A DNA stretch of 64,000 nucleotides from Notamacropus eugenii (Eukaryota; Chordata; Mammalia; Diprotodontia; Macropodidae). The position numbers and the translations under genes are program-made. The stretch's first letter is position 1, and each line of letters opens with the position of its first letter. Under the pieces are notes generated by a model. The model did no database searches and was not told the DNA's origin. It saw nothing but the letters and a program-made list of their open reading frames with translations. This document shows positions 33,840-45,770 of the stretch, piece after piece. Location of the stretch: contig NC_092872.1 in NCBI RefSeq assembly GCF_028372415.1, forward strand, positions 553,986,705 through 554,050,704, in the 5' to 3' direction.

Positions 33840-34450
33840 TACATGACTGTTGATAATTCTCTTGTCTTCTATTGAAAATTATTCCTTTCCTTTGATCATT
33901 TATTAACTGGAGAATATTTTTTGGTCTAACATTTGTGTTAATTCCCTATGTATCTTGGACATAATATTTTTGTGATCGATATTTGCTCCAGAGATTTTTT
34001 CCATTTATTTTCTTGTATTACTTTAGCCACATTGATTGTGTTAATAGAAAAGCTTTTTCATTTCACAAAATTAAAAAAAATATCTCTTTTACCTTTTATT
34101 CTCCATTCTATCCCTTGTTTGGTTAAGAGTTTTTTCCCTGGTCAGGATTACAAAAGCTACTTCCTTCTTCTTGTCTCTTCTTTCTTTTTTGATGTGTCAT
34201 TCTATGTTTATGCCACATATTCATCTGGAGCTTAGTGTGCAAGATATTGATCTAAACCCAATTTCTCTCAAGCTGCTTTCCAATTTTCCCAACAAGTCTT
34301 GGTCAATAGGGAGTCCTTCCCTCAGTAATTTATGGTGTTGGATTTATAAAATACTGTGGTGATGTGTTTTATTCTTCTGGATTTTCTAATTTAGTATTTT
34401 CTAATGATCTATTTTTCTTTTTTTTAAAGCCAGTAGTAAATCTTTTTGAG
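33840..34450 (-). mobile_element. Old L1 ORF2 fragment
   Basis: Antisense late ORF2 text: 'cctttgatcatttattaact', 'ccctatgtatcttggacata', 'ccaacaagtcttggtcaata'. The order matches the inverted copy at 44.66-45.77 kb but is more diverged. Plus-strand frames here (63 and 95 codons) are shadows. Confidence 0.6.
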
Positions 34451-34666
34451 GATTGTTGCTGTAAAATATCTTAGGGGATCTGGTAATTCTAGGCCCTTTC
34501 ATTATTATTTTCCTTTGTAATTTATCTCTCAAGATTCTGAGAAATGTGCTCCTCAAATGATTTTTATTGCAATTTCATACTATTCTAAAAAGTAATACCT
34601 TTAAATATTGATTTATTTATATGTATGTGGATTTTTAAAATTCATATACGTATATTTATTTATAAA

Positions 34667-34684
34667 TGTGGATTTACAAATCCA
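34667..34684. other. Short perfect hairpin
   Basis: GTGGATTTACAAATCCAC: 8-bp arms with a 2-base loop in AT-rich DNA. No role can be assigned. Confidence 0.6.
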
Positions 34685-34754
34685 CTTGTAATATCTCTAT
34701 CTATTGGCTTAGCCTAACCATGAACCCTTATTTTCTCTATAATTATTTTTCTAT

Positions 34755-34905
34755 AATAAGAACTATAAGGGATCTTAGGTTCTTCATTTTATAAAAGAGA
34801 AAATTGAGAAACAAGAGGGTCAAGTGACTTGCCTGATGTCACAAAGGCATTATGTGGCAAAGCTGGGATTTGAAACCTCCTGCAACACCAAAATCAATGC
34901 ACTTT
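34755..34905 (-). mobile_element. MIR copy
   Basis: 'aaaagagaaaattgagaaac', 'caagtgacttgcctgatgtc', 'agctgggatttgaaacctcc', reversed. Confidence 0.75.
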
Positions 34906-35574
34906 TCTATGTAACATGTAGTTGTAGTTATACAAGACCACAGAATACCTTGGGAGGTTTGTTACATGGAATTTTATTAGTTTTATATTTATTTTGAATG
35001 GAATTTCTTTCTGTTATTTCCTGAATTTTTAGTTAGAAATGATACTAATATTTTTTACTGATTTTGTGAACAATTTTTTCATAAAAAAGTGTTTCTATAG
35101 TTGTCTTTAGACTTTTAGAGCAGATGAACATTTTGAAGGAAGCTGGGTTCAAGATTAGAAGTCTAGATTTTCCCCAAGTTTGGTAGATGTGCTAGTCAAT
35201 CCAAACTTAACTGCCATGAAACAGAGTATTAAGCTTAAGTCTAAAGATATGATAATAAAAGGTTAGAATGCACTATGGCAGGCAGTTCTAACACCTCTAT
35301 CTCTGCCTCAGCCAGAGCATTACTTATTTATAAGCTGTGGTCAACAATTCAAGGAACCTACACCAAGCAGATAGTGAAACATCAAGAGCAAATTGACTCA
35401 TTTCAGAATCAGAAGACTGGGCTTGTTATTTTTGTCTTTAGTGACTTTCTGACCTTCTGGATTGGTGTCTATAGTAATAACCAGTTAATCCATGGGGTCT
35501 ATACATGAGGCATTTGTAAATGGTAGAATTAGATGCTCAATGGACCCTTAGGACTTGCCTATTCCTCACTGCCT
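34906..35574. other. No recognisable gene
   Basis: No clear repeat. The 77-codon plus frame at 35275-35508 starts MAGSSNTSISASARA but I do not recognise it and see no supporting context. Confidence 0.4.
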
Positions 35575-35587
35575 TAACTGACTTCCC

Positions 35588-35912
35588 AGGGTCAGCTAGG
35601 TGGTGCAGTGGATAGAGCACCAGTGCAGGGGTCAGGAGGACCTGAGTTCAAATCTCACCTCAGACACTTGACACTCACTAGCTGTGTGACCTTGGGCAAG
35701 TCACTTAACCCCAATTGACTCATCCTGGGTCATCTCCAGTCATCCTGATGAATATCTGGTCACTGGATTCAGATGACTCTGGAGGAGAAGTGAGGCTGGT
35801 GACCTGCACAGCCCTCACTCACTCAAAAAAAAGTCAAGTGCAAGTCCTGTCATTATTTCTCTGATGGCATGGTCTTCTTTGGCAATGAAGGATCGACACA
35901 CACGTAAATGTA
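35588..35912 (+). mobile_element. Complete RTE-tailed composite SINE
   Basis: A 325-bp element flanked by a perfect 13-bp duplication 'taactgacttccc' (35575-35587 and 35913-35925). It starts with a tRNA-derived head ('ggtggtgcagtggatagagc'), then 'tgtgtgaccttgggcaagtc' and 'acttaaccccaattgactca'. A long tail follows: 'gactctggaggagaagtgag', 'tctctgatggcatggtcttc', 'ggcaatgaaggatcgaca', ending in a CA-rich stub. The tail half resembles RTE 3' sequence, so copying by an RTE/BovB-class LINE is likely. It is among the least decayed insertions in the window. Confidence 0.9.
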
Positions 35913-36194
35913 TAACTGACTTCCCTGAACTTGACCATATTGATTTAAATAATTTTATCTACTAAAATCCTGATTAGCTACACGTCTTGTCCTAGCCTTC
36001 CTTGGACAGCTCCATCCTTCACCTATATGCTTCTCTTGGGTTTATACAATAGGCAGGTTAGCTATTTATATATTCTATACACATATACACATATGTATAT
36101 AAATATGCAGATGCTAGATATTAATATAGCATATCACAACATACATGTATATGTGTATATACATGTATAATTCACATGTTCATGCATTCACACA

Positions 36195-37320
36195 TAAAAG
36201 TTAAAGAATCACTGAATCTCAGAATTGGAAGGGATGTGAGGGGCCATCTAGTTCAGCTAAAAATTATATTAAGAATTCCCTCTCCTATATTGCCAAAAAA
36301 TATTTATCTTGCTTTCAGTTGACAGCTTTCAGAGGTAGCCATTTCCATTTTTTGGAAAGTTCTAATTTTTACAAAATTTCCCTCATACTAAGCCCAGATC
36401 TATATTTTTTCATCTTTTACTGTGTTTCTATTTTAACTCTCTGGGGCCAAATAATATGTGTAGTCCCTCTTCCAAATGACAGTCCATCAAGTACTTAAAT
36501 AATACTTGCACATAATATCTAAATCTTCTCTTTATTGGACTAAACATCCCCACTCCCTCTAAATGTACTCATATGATATAATCTCTAGGGATTACACTGC
36601 CCTGCTTATTCTCTGCTTCATCTTCTCCAGATGCCTAATGTTTTGTTAAAATGTGGCATCCATAACCAAACACTATATTCTAAAAGTAGCATGACCAATC
36701 GGGTTTCTTTACACTATGTTTTCCCAGGAAAGGTACTAACTTTATATTAGCTTATTTTATTTTAGTTTTATTTTGGCTGTCATATCTTACTGTTGACTCA
36801 TGCCAATCTTACATTCCACTAAAATCCTGACAGTTTTTTTCCAAGGAATGGAATGGGTTTTTCAGCAACATCTCTCCACCAAATAGTTGTAAAAGTGGAT
36901 TTTTTTTTAAGTCCAAAGGAAGGTCTTTGGGAAAAGTAATGTCTTTTAGTGGACAATTTGCTAGAGTTGGAGTCAGGAAAATATGAATTTAGATCCTGCT
37001 TCGGACACTTAGTAGCTACTTGCCAATGGAAAATCACCTAACCTCTCTGTACCTCAGGTTCATGATCTGTAAAACGAGGGGATTAGATGTGATGATCAAT
37101 AAAGTTCCTTTCCACGCTGAATCTCTGATCCACTTAACAATTCTCTAAACTAAACTTCACTTTAGCAAATTTGTTCCATCGTTTTTGCTTATTAAAATCA
37201 TGTTGGATCCTGACTGTCACCCAATGTATTAGTTCTCCTTCCCAGCTTTATGTCACTTCAAATCTTATAATCACACTGACTATGCCTTTATCTGTGTTAC
37301 TAATAAAATAGTAAGCTGAA
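36195..37320 (+). mobile_element. Ancient CR1/L3-like LINE, split by a SINE
   Basis: Successive phrases ('aaaatgtggcatccataacc', 'gctgtcatatcttactgttg', 'actcatgccaatcttacatt', then after the SINE 'gcctttatctgtgttactaa') follow a widespread old amniote LINE of CR1/L3 type. The part at 36935-37135 is a SINE. The class is judged by recall of the pattern, so it is moderate only. Confidence 0.5.
36940..37132 (+). mobile_element. SINE (MIR/CORE type) inside the old LINE
   Basis: 'agagttggagtcaggaaaat', 'tgaatttagatcctgcttcg', 'cctctctgtacctcaggttc', 'acgctgaatctctgatcc' in forward order. Confidence 0.75.
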
Positions 37321-37324
37321 TAAT

Positions 37325-37515
37325 GATAGAATCATAGAAATTTTTACCTGAAAACCAACTTAGAAATAATCCAGTTCAATATCTATATTTTACAGAATAT
37401 TACAGGTTACATCCCTGTAATTTATTTTACAGATATTTACAGAGGACAGAAAGAGAAAGGGACTTGCCCAAGGTCACATGCTTAGTGAAAGAGTATGAGC
37501 AAAAGGTGGAGCATA
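37325..37515 (-). mobile_element. MIR/CORE-SINE copy
   Basis: 'gaatcatagaaatttttacc', then 'gggacttgcccaaggtcaca', reversed. An internal 'tttacag' stretch is duplicated. Confidence 0.7.
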
Positions 37516-37800
37516 ATTATTGTTTAAAATTCCTCTAGTATTAAACTGTCCACTTGTACATACGTCAGTCTTTGATCTCTGCCATATGGACAGTCCCTTA
37601 CCCAGAGTAGACTAATCCTCCTATGTCTTTTCTTGTTTTTTATTTTATTGTCAACTTAAGAAATAAAACAGGAATCTCCATAACATAGTAGAATAAAAAA
37701 AAAGATGATTGCATATGAAACTGCTAATCTATTATATATATTTTGCTATTACACACATGTATATATATGCATATATATATGTTATCATTCATGTAACTCT

Positions 37801-37814
37801 CCCCCCCCCCCCCC
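37801..37814. repeat. C14 homopolymer
   Basis: Fourteen C followed by GGGATGG, in a TATA-rich setting. It is likely to be unstable and error-prone in sequencing. Confidence 0.95.
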
Positions 37815-37849
37815 GGGATGGCTATCATCAGACACAAATATGTATGTAT

Positions 37850-37853
37850 GCTT

Positions 37854-37902
<49 letters not shown>

Positions 37903-37930
37903 ATGTATGTATGTATGTATGTATATTTCT
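37850..37930. repeat. TATA/TATG microsatellite
   Basis: (AT)n runs, then (GTAT)n. They create two overlapping plus-strand frames rich in I, Y, C and M, which are artefacts. Confidence 0.95.
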
Positions 37931-38173
37931 GTGTGTAGGGTATTTCTAATAGTCAAAATGATTAGTTACTCAAAGTTGTTCTTAAAAAAATATTGATGTT
38001 ACTGTATATAATGTTCTCTTGTTTCTGCTCTTTTTGCCCTTCATTATTTCATGCAAGTCTATTCATGTTTTTCTTAGATCATTGAGCACATTTTCATCTT
38101 TGTGATCTCTACCCATATTTCCTTTTAAACTCACTATAGAGGAACTACCCAATATTATCTGTCTAACTCTCTC

Positions 38174-38240
38174 CCTTCCTTCCTTCCTTCCTTCCTTCCT
38201 TCCTTCCTTCCTTCCTTCCTTCCTTCCTTCCTTCCTTCCT
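38174..38240. repeat. (CCTT)~17 microsatellite
   Basis: 67 bp of CCTT, which is (GGAA)n on the other strand, then a mixed polypyrimidine tract to about 38480. The minus-strand K-E-G-R frame is an artefact. Confidence 0.97.
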
Positions 38241-38484
38241 CCCTTCCTTCCTTCCTCCCTTTTTTCCTTCCTTCCCTCCATCTTCACTTTCTCTCTTTCT
38301 TTCTGTCTCTCTCTTTCCTTCTTTCTTTCTATCTCTGACTTTGTCTCTCAGTTTCCCTTTGTCTCTCAGGGAAGGGAGGTACTCTTCCCCTCCCTCACTC
38401 TCTTCTCTGTAGATGTGTCTTTGTCTCTGTCACTGTCTCTCTTTGTGTCTCTTTATCTGTCCGTCTATTTCTCTCACTTTCTCC

Positions 38485-39110
38485 TTCCTTTCATCACAAA
38501 ATAACAAGATACTTAGGCAAGTTGTCTATTGACTCTACTTCTTTCTACGTGCTAAACCCACCTTCATTCTTCACTCTTGCATTTTTCTTTTACACAGCTT
38601 CTCATGTGTAAATCATCATTGATTCATGCAACAATCTAGTTATACCCATGCTGCATCCTTCTTTTGCCTAAAAAGTGTCTTGTAATTTTGACTCATCCAA
38701 ACAATGATGTTATGAGATTGCCAGCTATATAGCATCCCAAAAAGCGATGTTAAAAAGATAGAAAATTGTATTTGTGAGAAATTTGACATCCCTAACAATG
38801 CCATATAATTTATCTCCTTAAAAAGTCCATTATTAAGTCTATAATGTCATCTACATTAACTATAACAAACTTCCTTCAGTAGCAAAATTCTTGATGTGTC
38901 ACAGCCAAATCAAAAAATTCTCTTTAAAGCATAGTTAGAGAGAGGTGAAAATACTATAAGAGGTTTTTTACCCCTTTGCTAATAATCCTTATTCAGACAG
39001 TCTTCCAGAATGATGCTACTGAGAATGTATTCCCGTAAGTCTACCATAGTTGCATTGATATTTTTAAAAACTGGGATAAAATGAGCAAAAAAGGTTGACT
39101 GATTTGGGAA
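38485..39110. other. No recognisable gene
   Basis: No clear repeat or open frame. Confidence 0.4.
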
Positions 39111-39114
39111 TTAG

Positions 39115-39275
39115 GTTTAATGAATCATAGTATCTTGAACTGGAAGATATTTTAGATACCATCTGGCTCTCTTTCATTTTAGAGATGTTGAAACTGAGGC
39201 CTATAAAAGAGAATTTACTTGCTTAAGGTCACATAGATCATGGAAGCAATATGAAGAATCCATACAGGCGTCTGC
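39115..39275 (-). mobile_element. MIR/CORE-SINE copy
   Basis: 'aatcatagtatcttgaactg', 'agagatgttgaaactgaggc', 'acttgcttaaggtcacatag', reversed. Confidence 0.75.
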
Positions 39276-39589
39276 TGGTGTCAGCTCATAACCAGCTTCC
39301 AAGAACTGATGGTTAAATTTTCAATGTGAGCATTCATACCTCAGAAATTGACAAATGCTACAAATGAGGACTTGATTTAATGGTTGTCTAGACTTAAGAA
39401 AGCAATGGAAAACATGTTAAATAATGCAGATTAAATTCAAAAGTTTGTTGTGCATACATTTTTTTCTTTTTTTTGGAGTGCCCGTTAACATTTATCAGCA
39501 CACTTACATATATAGGTGTTCTTATCCCAAATTTAGTGGTCTTTTACTTACATTTGTTAAAAATTTATAAGTTCCTCTTTCTTTTTTTA

Positions 39590-39790
39590 AATTTTTCATG
39601 GTTCTTCCCATTCATTTTAATTCTATACAACATAACTAATGTGAAAATATGTTTAATGAGAATGTACATGTCAGGCCTGTATCAGATTGTGCACCATCTT
39701 GGGGAGGTGGAGGGAAGGAAATTGAAGAAAATTTAAAACTTATGGAAGTGAATATTGAAAACTAAAAATAAATAAATTAATTTATAAAAA
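39590..39790 (+). mobile_element. L1 3' UTR end
   Basis: 'aacataactaatgtgaaaat', 'gtatcagattgtgcaccatc', 'ttggggaggtggagggaagg', 'gtgaatattgaaaactaaaa' and an A/T-rich tail. This is the terminal L1 module also seen at 46.28-46.44 kb. An 87-codon frame crosses it and is spurious. Confidence 0.75.
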
Positions 39791-40875
39791 AAATCAGTGA
39801 TTCTTTTATATCAAGATTAAAAAACAAATTAAAATTTAATTTTAAACACCATACATCACAGAGATCCATGCCTTCAGAAGAGAAAAATAGCAACATAATA
39901 TTGGATACTTCTTTAGACAAAATGAATATTTGTATAAGTTGGTTTATTTAAAATAGAACTAGAATTAGAATTAAAAAAAGTGATTTCAAATTGTACCAAC
40001 ATTACCTACTAGTTTTGTAACCTTGGGCATATCACTTAATTCCTTTGGAAACTAACTATTCAGCTGTAGCCAATTTATTTGTTCTTGCAAATGAAGCCTT
40101 TGAGCAAAGGTTTTTAACCTCAAGTTTGTTGGATATGGATACACACACAACACACACACACACATACACACACACACACAGAGCAGACCCTTGTTTCAGA
40201 ACCTGAGATAAAGGAAATATATTGAAGAGAGGGTTGACTTATCAGATATAAAAAGACATATTCTGTTAGCAGCCCTGACATACATACTTCGCATTGGGGA
40301 AAGGGAGGATTGAAGCTGCTATATCCTATAATGTCAGTCCATTAGGGAATACATCACATGGATACTCTCGAAGTAACTGACAACCAGAAATTTTTAACCT
40401 GAGAAGACCACTCATGAATTTTCAAATGACCCAAAGGTTAATGAAGAGGTGTGTCTTTGGTGCAAACAGGTTGCAGTGTATTTCAATGATGATGTGTGTA
40501 ACAAGGGTTATTGTTTAGAAAATATGTGATATGAGAAGAAGGTGGGCTACATTAATAAATAAAGAGCAAGAGTTAACAGATGGATAGCCCATTCTCCTCT
40601 CCAGGACTTATGAAATGTCAAAATACCTGGAGCAAGACATCAAAATGTTTGAATGATCTTCTGTGGGGTATCACTGGAAGGATATGATAAAAATTATGTG
40701 GCATGGAAAGGTTTGGATGGGTTGTCACCTCTATGGATGAAAGGAATACTTGAATGTAAGCAACAAAGTATCCATTGAAGTATACACTTGGGTAGCATTA
40801 AATTTACTTTTTCTACATACAAGAATCATAAAATAGTTATATAATATTAATTGTAGGTTATATTTTTTTCTGTAG
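39791..40875. other. No recognisable gene; CA microsatellite
   Basis: A (CA)n patch lies at 40140-40182 and a weak hAT-end-like phrase ('tttttaacctcaagtttgtt') at 40110-40130. Otherwise there is no clear repeat or open frame. Confidence 0.4.
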
Positions 40876-40879
40876 TTCT

Positions 40880-43800
40880 AGAAAGCCATGATAAAAAAGA
40901 ACCTATTTATCATATTTCGAGAAATTATGAAGGAAAATTGCCCCAATATTTTAAGTGCAGAGGGTGAAATAAAAACTGAAAGAATCCCATGATCATTTCC
41001 TGAAAGAGATATTAAAATGAAAATTTCCAGGTATATTGGAGTAAAATTACAGAACTCCAAGGTTAAGAAGAAAATACTTTTTTCAAGCATCCAAAAAGAG
41101 ATAATCCAAATACCATGGATCCACAGTCAGATTCAAGCGAGGTTTAGTAGGTACAGTTTAAAGGAGCAGAGGGTTTGGAATATAATATTCCAGAATTTAA
41201 GAGAGTTAAAATTAGAAGCAAAAATAACTTGTCTAGCAAAACTAAGTATAATGTTTTAAGGGAGGAAAATGTATATTTCATAAAAATGGAGGACTTCCAA
41301 GCATTTCTGAGGAAAAGACCAGAAATGAATGGGAAATTTAACTTCCAAATATAAGACTCAAGAGAAGCATAAAAGGTAAATGGGAAAGAGAAATCACAAG
41401 AGACTCAATAAGGTTAAATTGTTTATTCTTCTATATGGGAAGGGATACAAGTAATTTTAAAGAATTTTACCATTATTAGGACAATTGTATGGATTCTAGA
41501 TAGAAAGAAGAAGCAGCAGTGAGTCAATTATATTGGGATAATGTAAAAATAATAGGCAATATAAAAAACTCACATAAAAGAATTGTGCAAAGAAGAGCTT
41601 TTATAATGGGGAGTGGAGAGATAGCATTTTAACCTCACATCTAAATTGGTTGAAAGAAGGAAAAATGCATATATTCATAGACACACATGTGTGTCTATGT
41701 ATATATAGTGTGTGTATGTATGCATGTATGTATAACACACACATATATTTATTTATTATACAACAGGAAAATAGGAGGGAAAGGAGATAAGAGAGAGGGG
41801 TATGTGATAAAAGGTAAAAGGGAGGGAAAATAAAAGAAAACAGTGATCAAAAGAAAAACAGATTTTGGAAGAGGAATGGGATAAAAAGTGAGAGAAAAAG
41901 ATAAAAAACTTAGATGGAGGGAAATGAAGAATTAGTAATCATAATTGTGAATGTAAATGGGATGGACTCACCCATGAAATGAAAGCAAAGAGCAGAAGGG
42001 ATTAGAAAACAGAATGCAGCAATATAAGTTTTAAAAGAAATACACTTGAAACAGAGACGCACAGAACTAAAATAAGGGGCTGGAGCAGAATCTATTAAGC
42101 TTCAACTGACATAAAAAAGAGGCAGGGGTAGCAATCATGATCTCAGAGAAAGCAAAAGCAAAAATAGACCTTTTTAAAAGAGATAAGCAGGGCAACAACA
42201 TGTTCCTAAAAGGCACCATAAACAATGAAGTAATATCAGTACTTAACATGTATGTGCCAAATAATATAGCATCCAAGTTCTTTAAAAAAAAGGTTAAATT
42301 AATTACAGGAGGATATAGACAGTAAAATTATAACAGCTGGAGATTTCAACTTTTCCTTTGAGCTAGATAATATAACCATAAATTAAATAAGAAGTTTAGG
42401 TGTTGAATAGAATCTTAGAAAACTAAGATATGATAAACTTCTAGAGAAAAGTGAATGGAAATAAAAATGTACATACCTTTATCTCAGCTATAAATTCCAC
42501 CTTCACAAAAACTGACCATATATTAGGGCATAAAAACCTCACAACCAAATGCAGAAAAGAAGAAATATCAAATGTCATCTTTTGAGATTGTAATATAAAA
42601 AGTACATTCAACAAAGTGCCAGGGTAGCATAGATTAAATGTCAAATGGAAACAAAATAAATTAATTCTGAAGAATGAGTGGATCAAAGAACAAATCAAAG
42701 AAAGAACACATAATTTCATTAAAGAGAAGACAGCAAGGAGACCATGTTACAAAATATGTGTGATAGAGCAAAATTAGAACTAAGAGGAAAATTTATTTGG
42801 ACAGAAAGTGAGAGACACAGAGAGAAAGCAGATCAATGAATTAAGTATTCAATGATATTCAAGAAAAAACAAAGACTAGAAAAGGAACAAGTTAAAAATC
42901 CAACACCAAAATGGAAATTCTGAAAATTCAGGGAGATTATAATTGAATTAAAATTGAACTAATGAATAAGTTTTATAAAAAAAGCAATAAAATAGATAAA
43001 ATATTGGTAATTTTATTTAAAAAAGAAAACCAAACACTAGTATAAAAAATGAAAAAGGTAAATGCACAACCAATGAAGAGGAGATTAAAATAATAATTAG
43101 GAGCTTTTTTTCTATGCCAGTAAATCTGACAATCTTAGAGAAATAGATAAATATTTACAAAAATATAAATTGCCCAGTTTATCAGAAGATGAAATAGAAT
43201 ACTTAAATCACTCTATCTTAGAAAAAGAAAATGAACAAACTATAAAAGAACACCCTAAGAAAAAAATCCCTGGGACCAGATGGATTTATAAGTGAATTCT
43301 ACCAAACATTTAAGAAACAAATAATTCCAACATTATATAAACTATTTGAAAAAAAAGTAGGTAAAAGGGGGACTCCTACCAAGTTACTTTTTTAAAAAAA
43401 AAATCACTAATATGGTTTTGATACTTAAATCAAGGAAAGCTAAAGAGAGAAAGAAAACTATAGACAAATTTCCTTTATCAATATCAATGCAAAAATTTTA
43501 AACAAAATACTATTAAGTAGATTACAAAATTTTATCACAAAGATCATTCTTTGTCACCAAGTAGGATTTATGCCAGTAATGTAAAACTGGCTCAATATCT
43601 AGAGAATTAACAGCATAATTAACCATATAAATAACAAAAAATAGAAATTAATATGATTATGTTAATAAATGCAGAAAAATTTTGTGAAATATAGAGCACT
43701 CATTCCTATTAAAAAACATGAGAAAGCAAAGGAATAAATGAAGTGTTTCTTAGAGTTATAAGCAATATCTACGTAAAACCAAGAGCAAGTTTTATCTGTA

Positions 43801-44654
43801 ATGGGGATAAACTTCAAACATTCTCAATACAATGAGGGGAAAGCAAGGATGTCCATTGTCACCATTATTGTCCAATATCGTACTGGAATTGTTGGGTATA
43901 GCAAGATGATGGGAAAAGGAAATTGAAGGAATAAAAATAAGCAATGCAGAAATAAAACTATTACAGATGATATGAAGATATACCAAGAACCCTAAAAAGT
44001 CAACTAAAAAACTAAAGCAATACAAGTTGCATGATATAAAATGAACCCACTTCAGTCATCAACATTTGCACAAATTGCCAACACAACTCAGCAAGCAGAG
44101 AGAGAAATTCCATTTAAAATAACTATAGAAAATGAAAAATACTTGAGAATCTGTCTGCCAAGACAAAGTCAGATATTATATTAGCACAATGAAAAAACAC
44201 TTATCACACAAATAAAGACAGATCTACATGACTGTAAAAATATTAATTGATTATGGAGAGGCTTAACCAATATAATAAAAATGACAATTCTAGCTAAGTT
44301 AATGTACTTGTTCAGTGCCATGCCACACAAACTACCAATGATTTATTTTATAGAACTTTAAAAAAAAGAATAATAACAAAACTTATCTAGAAGAACACAA
44401 GGTTAAGTAAAAATATCAATGAAAAAATAACGTGAAGGAATGCAAACTAGTAGTGCCAGATTTCAAACTCAATTACAAGGGAGTGATCATCAAAACAATC
44501 TTGAACTGGCTAAGAAATGGAATCTCTGATAAAGACCTCATTTCTCAAACATATAGGGAACTAAGCCAAATTTATGAAAATAAGAGCCAGACTCCAGTTA
44601 ATAGTCAAAGGAGAATAGGCAATTTTCAGAAGAAATCAAAGCTCTCAACAGTCA
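40880..44654 (+). mobile_element. Outer L1, part 1: ORF1 end, spacer, ORF2
   Basis: 5'-truncated in ORF1. ORF1 C-terminal text runs from 40880 to about 41350, then a purine-rich spacer with a TGTG/CATA patch (about 41660-41760). ORF2 follows from about 41950: the endonuclease ('gtgaatgtaaatgggatgga'), then reverse transcriptase with a decayed [FY]ADD site reading I-T-D-D-M at 43960-43974. A roughly 0.5-kb internal deletion is visible near 44515-44525. Frames are broken by many stops. The element continues at 46441-46542 and 48973-49725 after two insertions, giving about 4.6 kb of outer L1 in total. Confidence 0.85.
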
Positions 44655-45770
44655 TGTCAAAAAAAAGGTTCTTTTTTGTCATGTTAGACCATCTGATAGA
44701 TGTAATGTGGTATATCAGAGTTGTTTTGATTTGCATCTGTCTAATCAGTAGTGAATTAGTACATTTTTTTATATGATTATAGATAACTTTAATTTTTTCC
44801 TCTGAAAACTACCTATTCATATCCTTTGACCATTTATCAACTGGGAAATGACTTGTATTCTCCTAAATTTGATTCAGTTCTCTACATGTTTTAGAAATGA
44901 GGCGTTTATCACAGACACTGGTTGCAAAAATTCTTTCTCAGTTTTCTACTTCCCTCCTAATCTTGGGTTTGTTTGTGCAAAAACTTTTCAATTTAGTGTA
45001 GTCAAAATTATCCATAATAATATTCTCTATCTATTGTTTCATTATAAATTTCTTCATTCTCCATAAATCTGACAAATACACTATTCCTTGCTCCCCTAAT
45101 TTGTTTATAGTATCAGTCTTTATACCTAGATCATGTGTCCATTTGGATTTTATTCTTGTGTAAGGATGGTAAGAGGCATTGGTTTATGCCAGGTTTCCTC
45201 CACACTGTTATCCAGTTTTCCTAGCAGTTTTTGTCAGTCAGTGAGTCCTTATCCCAGAAGCTGAGGTCCTTGAGTTTATCAAAGAGTAGACTGCTAAATT
45301 CATTGACTACTGTGTCTTGTGTGCCTAACCTGTTCCGCTGATATACTCCTCTATTTCTTATCCAGTGCCAAGTTGTTTTGATGACTGCTGCTTTATGATA
45401 TTATTTGAGAAATGGTAGGACTAGGCCACCTTCCCTAGCATTTCTTTTCATTAATTCTCTTGATATTCAGAACATTTTGTTCTTCTGGATGAATTTTGAT
45501 ATTATTTTTTCTAGCTCCAGAAAATAGTTATCTGGTAGTTTGATTGGTGTGGCACTGAACAAGTAAATTAATTTAGGTAGAATTGTCATTTTTATTATAT
45601 TAGCTCAGCGTACCCATGAGCAACTGATGTTTTCCAATTGCTTACTTATTTGTGCAAAAAATATTTTGTAACTGTGTTCATATAGTTTCTAGGTTTGTTT
45701 TGGCAGGTAGACTCCCAGATATTTTGTAGTGTCTACCATGGTTTTAAATGGGATTTCTCTTTTCTAAACG
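44655..45770 (-). mobile_element. 5'-inverted part of an inserted L1
   Basis: This segment is antisense to late ORF2. It begins 'ttttttgtcatgttagacca', runs through 'ctttgaccatttatcaactg' and 'tgcaaaaacttttcaattta', and ends near 'ccatggttttaaatgggatt'. The following segment is the sense-strand 3' end of L1, and the pair together is flanked by the outer L1. Antisense followed by sense, with about 130 bp of ORF2 lost between the two breakpoints, is the product of twin priming. The 114-codon and 72-codon plus-strand frames here are shadows. Confidence 0.85.

Larger units (their letters stand above)
37665..38135 (-). mobile_element. LINE 3' end (L1-like), with an internal microsatellite
   Basis: Positions 37665-37860 share words and order with 22013-22260. 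Positions 37990-38130 ('ttactgtatataatgttctc', 'tgtttctgctctttttgccc', 'catgcaagtctattcatgtt') are antisense to the L1 late-ORF2/3' region at 46.0-46.1 and 61.7-61.8 kb. The microsatellite-rich middle (37740-37930) includes C14. Confidence 0.6.
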
